Assembly (NCBI RefSeq): GCF_036099295.1
Contig: NZ_CP107976.1
Coordinates: forward strand, 1,550,001-1,614,000
DNA: 64,000 nt
Direction of reading: 5' to 3'
Source: Streptomyces sp. NBC_00358
Lineage (GTDB): Bacteria; Actinomycetota; Actinomycetes; Streptomycetales; Streptomycetaceae
Shown: one piece after another, positions 30,367 through 38,077 of the stretch
Layout: each line of letters opens with the position of its first letter
How positions within the stretch are numbered: position 1 is the stretch's first letter
Position numbers and translations under genes: made by a program
The notes under the pieces: generated by a model
Database searches by the model: none
What the model was told of the DNA's origin: nothing
What the model saw: the letters and a program-made list of their open reading frames with translations, nothing else

Positions 30367-33300
30367 GAGCTCTGCCTCCTGCGCTGCTGCCGTCGGACGG
30401 CGGCCCTCTGCTTGTTGACCCGGTCGTCGACGCGCCCACGTTCGGCGTCGACCGTGCCGCCGGAGCCCAGCCGGGCGGCCAGGGCGGCGATCGTCGGGTA
30501 GGTGAAGATGTCAACGAGTTCGACCGGGCCCAGGCCCGTGTCCTGGATGCGGCTGTGCAGTCTGGCCGCGAGCACGGAGTGACCGCCGACCTCGAAGAAG
30601 TTCTCGTGCACGCCCACCGAGTCGCGTTCCAGGAGTTCGGCCCAGATCCGCTGCAACGCGCCCTCGGCCTCGTCGCGCGGGCCCACGTACCCGGCCGGCA
30701 CGGCCGAGGAGACCTCGGTGGCCGACCGGACCAGCGCGCCGCGGTCCGTCTTGCCGTTCTGCGTCAGGGGCAGAGCGTCGCGTGCCACGAACCTGGAGGG
30801 CACCATGTACTCGGGCAGCAGACCGCGCACGTGCGAGCGCAGCGCCTGCTCGTCGCACCCGGCGTCGCCGCGGGGGACGACGAAGGCGATGAGGCTGCTG
30901 TCGCCCGCACCGTCCCGCCGGGCACTCACGGCGCACTCGGCCACGTCCGGGTGCGCGCCGAGGACGGCCTCGATCTCGCCGGCCTCGACGCGGAAACCGC
31001 GCACCTTGATCTGGTGGTCCACCCGGCCGAGGAACTCCAGCCGGCCGCCGCCCAGTGACCGCACCAGGTCACCGGTGCGGTACATGCGCGCACCGGCGGC
31101 CGTGGCGAAGGGATCGGGCAGGAACCGCTCGGCGGTCAGCGCCGGCCGGTCCCAGTAGCCGCGGGCCACACCGGTCCCGCCGACGAAGAGCTCGCCGACG
31201 ACCCCGGGCGGCACCGGCCGCAGGTGACGGTCCAGCACGTACAGCGTGGTGTTGGCCAGCGCTCCGCCGACGGTGACCCGGCCCGAGGCGTCGACCTCCA
31301 GCGTCCGCACGGCCGACCAGACGGTCGTCTCGGTCGGGCCGTACATGTTGAGCATCCGCTCGACGCCGGAGCCGCCGAGCCGTTCCACCAGCTCCGGGAG
31401 CGCCGCGTCGCCGCCGACCAGCAGGTGCCGGAGCGGGCCGAACCCGGCTCCGGTCCCGGCCGTCTCCAGCAGCATCCGGGCGTAGGCGGGCGTGCACTGG
31501 AGGTGCGTCACCCCGTGCCGGGACAGCGTGTCGGCCAGCAGCGTCGCGGACGCCTCGGTGAGAAGGCGGCGGACCGTCACGACGTGGTCGAGTGCGGCGA
31601 GCGCCTGCTCGTCGTCGACCCCGAAGTCGATCAGGCAGGCGATCTCGTCGACCCCCGCGTCCGCCAGTTCCCGTACCAGCGAAGCGCAGTGCTCGGGCGT
31701 GCCGAAGAGCGCGCTGCTGTTCGCGAAGCGCTGGTAGGCGTGGTCGACGAGCAGCTCCCGGTGCTCCACCGGGTCGAGGCCGAGCCCCTTGGCCAGCCCC
31801 CGCATCAGATCGATCGAGCTGCGCAGGTAGTTCTTGAACGGCTCGCGGACCGCCTCCTGGACCACGTCCGGGTCGGGGTGGACGAAGGTGTGGAGCATCA
31901 GGGTCACGACGCCCTCGTCGTGTCCCGCCGCGGCCCGCGCGGCGCGGTAGACCCCGATCTTCCGGGCCAGCTCGTGGACGTTCTGCCCCAGCAGGTGGGT
32001 CAGCAGGTTGGCGCCGGCCGCGCCCGCCTGGCGGAACGTCTCCTCGCTGCCCGCCGCGGTGGCCCAGACCGGAAGTTCGGGCTGGACGGGCCGGGGCAGG
32101 GTGGCGGTCTCCACCTCGGCACCGACGCCGTTCACCCGCCGCACGCTCTCACCGCGCCACAGGGCCCGCACCGTCTCGATGTCCCGCCACATCCGCTCCT
32201 TGCGGTCGGCGAACTTCTCCGGTGCCAGCACGAAGTCGTCGGGCTGCCACCCGGAGGCGAAGGAGAGGCCCACCCGTCCGTCGGAGAGGTTGTCGACGGC
32301 GGCCCATTCCTCCGCGACCCGCAGCGGATCCTGCAGCGGAAGAACGACGCTGCCCGCCCGCAGGGCGACGCGCTCGGTCACCGCGGCCACCGCGGCGGCC
32401 AGCACCGAGGGGTTCGGGAACGCGCCGCCGAAGGCGTGGAAGTGCCGTTCCGGGAGCCAGACCGCACGCAGGCCGGCGGCGTCGGCGAACCGCGCCCCTT
32501 CCAGCAGCATCCGGTAGACGTCGGACCCCCGGCGCTCGCCGGAGTCGGAGGCGAAGTAGAACAGGCTGAAGTCCACCGGGCGCGCCGGGGCGGAGCCGTT
32601 CGCCCCGGCCCGCCGCGCGGGCGCCGCCCATCGTTCGGTCTCGACGATCACGCGGTAGCCGCGGCACAGGGTCCACAGCAGCTCGACGACCGAGATGTCG
32701 AAGCAGACGCTGGTGACCGCGAGCCAGACCGGCTGCTCGCCCGTCGGCGGCGCGCCCGTCGGCGGCGCGCCCACGGCGAGGTCGAGGCCCGCGAACAGGT
32801 TGGTGACGTTGCGCCGCGTGACCATGACCCCCTTGGGCCGGCCGGTCGACCCGGAGGTGTAGATGACATAGGCGAGCGCCGCCTCGGGGGTCGCGGCGAG
32901 CGGCGTCGGCGCGAGCCCCGCGGCCTCACGCGCGAGCGTGTCCAGGGCGACGCGTTCGCCGGGGCACCCGCGGACCGCCCGCTCGCCCGTCCGGTCCACC
33001 AGGCAGAGCGCGATCCCGCCGTCCTCGGCCATGTGGGCGAGGCGCTCCGCCGGGTAGTCCGGGTCCAGCGGCAGATAGGCGCCGCCGGCCCGGACGACGG
33101 CCAGCATGGCCACCACCAGCTCGACCGAGCGCTCGGCGCAGAGACCGACCCGCACCTCCTCGCGCACCCCTCGGGCACGCAGTGCGGCGGCCATGCCGTC
33201 GACCCGGTCCCCCAGTTCCCGGTAGGTCACCGAGCGCTCGCCGCACACCAGGGCGACGGCCCCCGGGGTCCGGCGCACCTGGGCGTCGAACTGATCGAGC

Positions 33301-34862
33301 CAGGACAGCTCGCCCAGGTCCACCGTGGGCCCGCTGGTCTCGGCGCGCAGCTCCCGCTCGGCCTCGCGGGACAGGGCCGGAAGCTGCGAGACCCGCCGCT
33401 CCGGGCGCGCGGTGACGGCGTCGAGCAGCGCCAGGTAGCCGTCCGCGATCCGCTCGACGGTCGCCCGGTCGAAGAGGTCGACGTTGTAGGTCCAGGAACA
33501 GGCGAAGCGCCCGTGCACCTGCTGGACGGAGAGGACCAGGTCGTAGGGGGCGCCGCGCTGGCCGGAGGCGGCCAGCGGCGTGAGGGGGACCGGCTGCCGG
33601 TCGGGGTCGGTCTGCTGCCAGACGTACATCACCTGGAAGAACGGGGAACGGCGCGGATCGCGCACCGGGTTGAGGCGCTCGACGAGCAGCGGGAACGGGA
33701 ACGGGTGGTCCAGGGCCCGCAGCAGGGTCCCGCGGGTGCGCCCGAGCGCCGCGAGGAAGGTGGGATCGTCCGCGAGCCGGGTGCGCACGACCACCGGGTC
33801 GGCGAAGAAGCCCACCGTGTCCCGCACGTCGGCGGTCGGCCGGTTGGCGGCCGGTGTCCCCACCACGACGTCGTCCGCACCCAGGTACTTCTGCAGAAGC
33901 ACCTGGAAGGCCGACAGGAAGAGCATGTTCGGTGTCGCGTCGGCCTCGCGGGCGACCCGGCCGATCGCGGCCGACAGCCGGTGGTCAAGCTGCACCGTGT
34001 GGCGACCGCCGCGGAAGGTCTGCACCGGGGGGCGCGGCCGGTCGAACGGCAGCTCCGCCTCCTCCAGTCCGGCCAGCTCCTCGCGCCAGAAGGCCAGGGC
34101 GTCCGCCGCGCCCGGACCGGCGAGCCTCTGCTGCTCACGGCGCGTCTGCTCGGCGAAGTCCACGCCGTGCGGCATCGTCTCCTCGGTGTCCTCGGCCCGG
34201 TAGGCGGCCAGCCACTCCTCGACGATCACGTCTACGGACCGCAGGTCCGCTGCGATGTGATGCACCGCCAGTGCCAGTACCGGGCGCGCGTCGTCAGGAC
34301 CGCCGCGCACCAGGGCCGCCCGGAGCGGCAGCTCCCGTTCGAGGTCGAAGGGCCGGTCCACGAAGGCTTCGGCGAGGGACTCGGCCGCCTCCGCCGCGGC
34401 GGTCTCCTCGACGAGGACCGCCGCGGGAACCTCCGCGACGCACCGCAGCGGCTCGCCGTCGTTCCAGCGGTAGGTCGTCCGCAGGATCGCGTGACGGGTC
34501 ATGACCGAGCGCAGCGCGCGGTCGAGCCGCCCGGCGTCGAGAGCCTCGTCGGTACGGGCCACCAGCGCGAGGTTGTAGGCGACGCTGTCCGGGGTCAGCC
34601 GCTGGTGCAGCAGCAGACTGCGCTGACCCGCGGTCAGCGGTCCGCCCTGCGCGGCCCCGGCCCCGGCGCGCAGGTGCGCCACGATCGCGTCACGGCGCTC
34701 CCGTACCTGCTCCAGCAGCGCGGGCGTCAACCGCACCTGCTCCCCGCGGCACTGGAGGCGGCCCTCCTCCAGGAAGAGCCTGATGCCCAGGGCCTCGACC
34801 CCGGCCATGAACTCGCGTACGTCCTCGGCCATCGCCGGCCTACTCTCCCCGTGCTCGCCCAT
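30363..34862 (-). CDS. NRPS: TubC docking-C-A(Gly)[monooxygenase]-T
   Basis: 1,499 residues from the ATG that overlaps the FAAL stop by one base (TGATG). A TTG one codon earlier is the alternative start. Residues 10-60 resemble a TubC-type N-terminal docking domain. Condensation 75-500 has HHIAADLRS (204): the catalytic His is kept and the last Gly changed. A N-terminal part 530-750 ([11 protein letters not shown] at 669). Luciferase-like monooxygenase about 767-1097 ([31 protein letters not shown]). A C-terminal part to about 1390, with code D-I-V-Q-L-G-M-V-W-K, Gly-like. Carrier GGHS at 1427. Directly downstream of FAAL-ACP, this should acylate glycine with the loaded fatty acid. The monooxygenase closely resembles the one in the 13,602-22,343 protein. 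Confidence 0.93.
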   Translation of the reverse strand: MGEHGESRPAMAEDVREFMAGVEALGIRLFLEEGRLQCRGEQVRLTPALLEQVRERRDAIVAHLRAGAGAAQGGPLTAGQRSLLLHQRLTPDSVAYNLALVARTDEALDAGRLDRALRSVMTRHAILRTTYRWNDGEPLRCVAEVPAAVLVEETAAAEAAESLAEAFVDRPFDLERELPLRAALVRGGPDDARPVLALAVHHIAADLRSVDVIVEEWLAAYRAEDTEETMPHGVDFAEQTRREQQRLAGPGAADALAFWREELAGLEEAELPFDRPRPPVQTFRGGRHTVQLDHRLSAAIGRVAREADATPNMLFLSAFQVLLQKYLGADDVVVGTPAANRPTADVRDTVGFFADPVVVRTRLADDPTFLAALGRTRGTLLRALDHPFPFPLLVERLNPVRDPRRSPFFQVMYVWQQTDPDRQPVPLTPLAASGQRGAPYDLVLSVQQVHGRFACSWTYNVDLFDRATVERIADGYLALLDAVTARPERRVSQLPALSREAERELRAETSGPTVDLGELSWLDQFDAQVRRTPGAVALVCGERSVTYRELGDRVDGMAAALRARGVREEVRVGLCAERSVELVVAMLAVVRAGGAYLPLDPDYPAERLAHMAEDGGIALCLVDRTGERAVRGCPGERVALDTLAREAAGLAPTPLAATPEAALAYVIYTSGSTGRPKGVMVTRRNVTNLFAGLDLAVGAPPTGAPPTGEQPVWLAVTSVCFDISVVELLWTLCRGYRVIVETERWAAPARRAGANGSAPARPVDFSLFYFASDSGERRGSDVYRMLLEGARFADAAGLRAVWLPERHFHAFGGAFPNPSVLAAAVAAVTERVALRAGSVVLPLQDPLRVAEEWAAVDNLSDGRVGLSFASGWQPDDFVLAPEKFADRKERMWRDIETVRALWRGESVRRVNGVGAEVETATLPRPVQPELPVWATAAGSEETFRQAGAAGANLLTHLLGQNVHELARKIGVYRAARAAAGHDEGVVTLMLHTFVHPDPDVVQEAVREPFKNYLRSSIDLMRGLAKGLGLDPVEHRELLVDHAYQRFANSSALFGTPEHCASLVRELADAGVDEIACLIDFGVDDEQALAALDHVVTVRRLLTEASATLLADTLSRHGVTHLQCTPAYARMLLETAGTGAGFGPLRHLLVGGDAALPELVERLGGSGVERMLNMYGPTETTVWSAVRTLEVDASGRVTVGGALANTTLYVLDRHLRPVPPGVVGELFVGGTGVARGYWDRPALTAERFLPDPFATAAGARMYRTGDLVRSLGGGRLEFLGRVDHQIKVRGFRVEAGEIEAVLGAHPDVAECAVSARRDGAGDSSLIAFVVPRGDAGCDEQALRSHVRGLLPEYMVPSRFVARDALPLTQNGKTDRGALVRSATEVSSAVPAGYVGPRDEAEGALQRIWAELLERDSVGVHENFFEVGGHSVLAARLHSRIQDTGLGPVELVDIFTYPTIAALAARLGSGGTVDAERGRVDDRVNKQRAAVRRQQRRRQSS

Positions 34863-36916
34863 CAACCCAGGTCCAGCTGAATCTCCGCGGCCCCCGGCGT
34901 CGTTCCCGGTTGCGTCTCCTGCGCGCGCAGCCGCAGCAGCGCGGCGAACTCGCCGACCGTGTGCACGGCCGCCACGTCGGACAGCGTCAGCCGGTGTCCG
35001 AGGCGGGTGTCCAGATCGCCCAGCAACTGCACGGCCTTCAACGAGTCGCCGCCCAGTTCGAAGAACCGGTCCTGGACGCCCACCCGCTCGACCCCCAGGA
35101 CCCTGCTCCAGGCGTCCGCGACCGCCTGCTCGACCTCGTCGCGCGGCGCCGTGTACTCGGCGCGGGAGCGTTCCTCGCGCGGATACTCCCCGGCCAGATG
35201 GGCGGCGCGCACGGCGGAGCGCCGCAGCTTCCCGCTGGAGGTGCGCCGGATCCCGCCGCGCGGCACGAGGACGACTTCCCGGACGGCCACCGCGTGGCCG
35301 GCGCCGACCCGTTCCCGGACGGCCCCGGCTATGGCCCGGCCCTCCTCCGCGGTGGTCCGGCCGGTCGTCTCGACGGCCAGCACCAGTTCCTCGCCGCGCT
35401 CGCCGCCGACCGCGAAGGCCACGCAGCGGCCGCCGCGGATCCGCGGATGCGCCTCCTCCGCGGTCCGTTCCAGGTCGTGCGGATAGTGGTTGCGGCCGTG
35501 CAGGACGATCAGGTCCTTGACCCGGCCGGTGACGAACAGGCCCTCCGGTCCGGCGAACCCGAGATCGCCGGTGCGCAGGAACGGGCCCTCGCCGGTGGCG
35601 AGCGTGGCCCGGAAGACCGACTCGCTCTCCCGCTCCCTGCCCCAGTACCCCCGCGCCACGCTGGGGCCGCCGACCCAGATCTCCCCCACCGTTCCCTCGG
35701 GTGTGCGTTCACGCGTCGTGGGATCGACGATCTCGACGCGCTGGCCCGGGTCCGCGCTCGGGCCGCATCCCACGACCACCCGTGCCTGCGCACCCGGTGC
35801 CGCCTCGCGCACCCGGTGGCGTTCGAGCTCCGCCGCGTCCAGGCGGGCCAGGCGGTCGCCGCCGGGCTGCGCCGTCACCACGAGGGTGTTCTCCGCCAGT
35901 CCGAAGGAGGGGTGGAAGGCGTCGCGGCGAAAGCCTGCGCCGGCGAACGCCCGGGCGAACCGGTCCAGCGTCGCGTGATGAACCGGTTCGGCGCCGGATA
36001 TCGCCACCCGCCAGTTGCTCAGATCCAGGCCGCGGATCGCCTCGGGATCGGCCTCGGCGGCCTGGGCCGCCATCTCGTAGGCGAAGTTCGGCGCGGCGCT
36101 GACACGGGCGCCGTAGTGCGACATCGCGCTGACCCAGCGCAGGGGGTCGCGGAGAAAGGCGAACGGCGCCATCAACTGTGACCGGCCACCGCAGAAGAGC
36201 GCCATCAGGATGCCGCCGATGAGCCCCATGTCGTGGTACGGCGGCAGCCAGAAGACACCGTTCATCCGGCCCGCGACACCGTACGCGTCGCGTCCGGCCC
36301 GCAGGTTCTCCAGCAGGTTCCGGTGCGAGAGCATGACGCCCTTCGGCTGCCCGGTGGACCCGGAGGTGTACTGGAGCACGGCCAGGTCCTCGGGCCGGGT
36401 CTCCGTCGCCTCCCAGGCGTCCGCCGACTCCGCGGGGACCGAGGAGGAGACGATCCACTCCACCGAGGGGAACTCCTCGTGCAGCGAACTCCCCGACAGC
36501 CCCGCCATGTCGTCGACCAGGACACAGCTCGGGGCCGCGTCGGCCATGATCGCGCGAACCCGCTCCAGCCCCCGGCTCAGCCGCGTCGCCTCCGGCGGAT
36601 AGGCGGGCACCGCGATCGCGCCGGCCAGCATGGCGGCGAAGATCCCGACCACGTAGTCCGCGCCCGGCTGGTTGAGCACCAGGACACGGGAACCGGGAGC
36701 CGCGTGGCACTGGATCCGGGCGGCCAGGGCTTTCGCGCGCTGGAACAACTCACGGTTGGTGAGCTGCTGTTCGCGCCAGGCGCGCCGGTCGGTGAAGCGG
36801 TCGACGAACGTGTAGGTGACGGCCTGCGGCAGTTCTTCCGCGTGCCGCTGGAGCAAGCCGTTGAGATCTCGGACAATGGGCTCAAAGCTTTGCTTCGACA
36901 CGGCCTGACCCTTCAT
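34862..36916 (-). CDS. fatty-acyl-AMP ligase fused to an acyl carrier protein (FAAL-ACP)
   Basis: 684 residues. It activates a free fatty acid as acyl-AMP and loads it on its own C-terminal carrier, supplying the N-acyl starter. Motifs: YTSGSTGQPKGVMLSH (about 185-200), LPPYHDMGLIGG (typical of FAALs), RTGDLGF; carrier [14 protein letters not shown] (about 620). I chose the ATG at 36916 because the longer reading frame (to 37003) runs back through the -10 box and direct repeats at 36939-36991, and GAAAGG lies 8 nt before this ATG. Downstream it overlaps the NRPS start. Chain length of the acid cannot be read from the sequence. Confidence 0.93.
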   Translation of the reverse strand: MKGQAVSKQSFEPIVRDLNGLLQRHAEELPQAVTYTFVDRFTDRRAWREQQLTNRELFQRAKALAARIQCHAAPGSRVLVLNQPGADYVVGIFAAMLAGAIAVPAYPPEATRLSRGLERVRAIMADAAPSCVLVDDMAGLSGSSLHEEFPSVEWIVSSSVPAESADAWEATETRPEDLAVLQYTSGSTGQPKGVMLSHRNLLENLRAGRDAYGVAGRMNGVFWLPPYHDMGLIGGILMALFCGGRSQLMAPFAFLRDPLRWVSAMSHYGARVSAAPNFAYEMAAQAAEADPEAIRGLDLSNWRVAISGAEPVHHATLDRFARAFAGAGFRRDAFHPSFGLAENTLVVTAQPGGDRLARLDAAELERHRVREAAPGAQARVVVGCGPSADPGQRVEIVDPTTRERTPEGTVGEIWVGGPSVARGYWGRERESESVFRATLATGEGPFLRTGDLGFAGPEGLFVTGRVKDLIVLHGRNHYPHDLERTAEEAHPRIRGGRCVAFAVGGERGEELVLAVETTGRTTAEEGRAIAGAVRERVGAGHAVAVREVVLVPRGGIRRTSSGKLRRSAVRAAHLAGEYPREERSRAEYTAPRDEVEQAVADAWSRVLGVERVGVQDRFFELGGDSLKAVQLLGDLDTRLGHRLTLSDVAAVHTVGEFAALLRLRAQETQPGTTPGAAEIQLDLG

Positions 36917-36938
36917 ATGGAGCGCCTTTCTGCTGGTC

Positions 36939-36991
36939 AGGCTATTCACGCCCACTGAATTCGCCATGAAATCCCGCTGCGGGCCGGTGAA
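36939..36991 (-). promoter_or_regulatory. SARP-type promoter upstream of FAAL gene
   Basis: Minus-strand heptamers, upstream to downstream: TTCACCG (36991-36985), CGCAGCG (36981-36975), TTCATGG (36970-36964), TTCAGTG (36959-36953). Spacings are 10, 11 and 11 bp. Exactly 8 bp follow, then a TAGCCT -10 box (36944-36939). SARP activators bind 11-bp-spaced heptamers whose last copy lies 8 bp from the -10. The same layout occurs at 37952-38004. Confidence 0.75.
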
Positions 36992-37031
36992 GCGGTGCTG
37001 CACCGCCCTCTCACCGCTCGTCGGACCCGGC

Positions 37032-37793
37032 TCAGATCGCGAGTCCGCCGTCGATGCCGATGACCTGACCGGTGATGTATGCCGCCCGGTCGGAGACGAG
37101 GAACGAGACGAGGTCGGCCACCTCCTCGGGCGCGCCGAACCGGGCCAACGGGATCTGCTTGCGGTGCTTGTCCCTCGTCGCGGGATTCATCGACGCCATC
37201 ATGTCGGTGTCGACGAATCCCGGTGCCACCGCGTTCGCGCGGACGCCGAGTTTGCCGTACTCCTTGGCGAGGGCGCGCGTAAAGCCGATGATCCCGGCTT
37301 TGGCGGCGGAGTAGTTCGTCTGCATCACCGAGCCGTACACACCGGCGATGGACGACAGCGTCACGATGACGCCCTTCTGGCGTTTGATCAGGAACGGCAA
37401 TGCGACGCGGCAGAGATGGTAGGTGCCGTCCAGATTGACGCGCACCACGTCCTGCCACTGGGCGTCGTCCATCATGACCAGCGGCTGGTTGCGGGTGATG
37501 CCCGCAGCGGTCACCACCGCGTCGAGGGAGCCCAGTTCGGCCTCGGCCGCCGTGACGAAGTCGCGGGTCGTCGCGGCGTCGGCGACGTCGACACGCCGCG
37601 CGAAGGTGCGGGCGCCGTGCCGGGCCGCCGCCCGGGCGGTCTCGTCGGCGGCGTCCGACCGCGAGCGGTAGCAGAACGCGACGTCGTAACCGTCCTGAGC
37701 GAGACGGATCACGATCGCGCGGCCGATACCCCGGGAACCGCCCGAGACGAGGGCCACAGGCCGGACGGCCCTGTCGAATGCGGTGGTGGTCAC
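37032..37793 (-). CDS. FabG-like short-chain dehydrogenase/3-oxoacyl-ACP reductase
   Basis: 253 residues; GTG start with GGAGG 7 nt upstream. Cofactor motif SGGSRGIG near the N-terminus, then NxxG-region AAGITRN, Ser in SSIAG, catalytic YSAAK, and the FabG-typical PGFVDTDM and ITGQVIGIDGG. It is the first gene of the minus-strand biosynthetic unit, 115 bp before the FAAL gene. It may reduce a 3-oxoacyl starter, giving a 3-hydroxy fatty acid, or act in trans on a ketide whose own KR is dead. A longer open frame upstream (to 38474) crosses the promoter and the divergent gene and is not coding. Confidence 0.92.
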   Translation of the reverse strand: MTTTAFDRAVRPVALVSGGSRGIGRAIVIRLAQDGYDVAFCYRSRSDAADETARAAARHGARTFARRVDVADAATTRDFVTAAEAELGSLDAVVTAAGITRNQPLVMMDDAQWQDVVRVNLDGTYHLCRVALPFLIKRQKGVIVTLSSIAGVYGSVMQTNYSAAKAGIIGFTRALAKEYGKLGVRANAVAPGFVDTDMMASMNPATRDKHRKQIPLARFGAPEEVADLVSFLVSDRAAYITGQVIGIDGGLAI

Positions 37794-37951
37794 GCGGTGT
37801 CCTCCGGGATGGGTGGCGGTACGCCGCCGACGGCCGGTCCGCAGGATCGAATTCAGTGCCGGGCGTCCGTGCGCGTCAGCGTCGAGGCGGTCGGCCCGCC
37901 CAGGCGTCGGAATGCGCCGGACATTCCTCAACTCGCCATTCCTCTGCGGCG

Positions 37952-38004
37952 ATCCTATCGAGCGTTGCTGAACCGGCAGTGAATTGCGACTGAGTTCCGG
38001 TGAA
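37952..38004 (-). promoter_or_regulatory. SARP-type promoter upstream of FabG-like gene
   Basis: Minus-strand heptamers: TTCACCG (38004-37998), CTCAGTC (37994-37988), TTCACTG (37983-37977), TTCAGCA (37972-37966). Spacings are 10, 11 and 11 bp, then 8 bp to a TAGGAT -10 box (37957-37952). This is the same architecture as the FAAL promoter. It implies about 150 nt of leader before the GTG start at 37793. Confidence 0.75.
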
Positions 38005-38063
38005 GCCGGACTGCAGGAGGCAGGTCGACCGGCCTCGGTCGCCCCCCGGGACGCAACTGTCAT

Positions 38064-38069
38064 TATGAT
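38064..38069 (+). promoter_or_regulatory. possible -10 box for the valS-like gene
   Basis: TATGAT ends 8 nt before the ATG. There is no good ribosome-binding site, so the mRNA would be nearly leaderless. I see no convincing -35 box. Confidence 0.35.
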
Positions 38070-38077
38070 CCTGGGAC

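Noticed and set aside
34862..37003. Longer FAAL reading frame starting at 37003 (or ATG at 36965)
   Set aside because: It would translate through the -10 box and activator repeats. The ATG at 36916 has a ribosome-binding site and fits the family's N-terminus.
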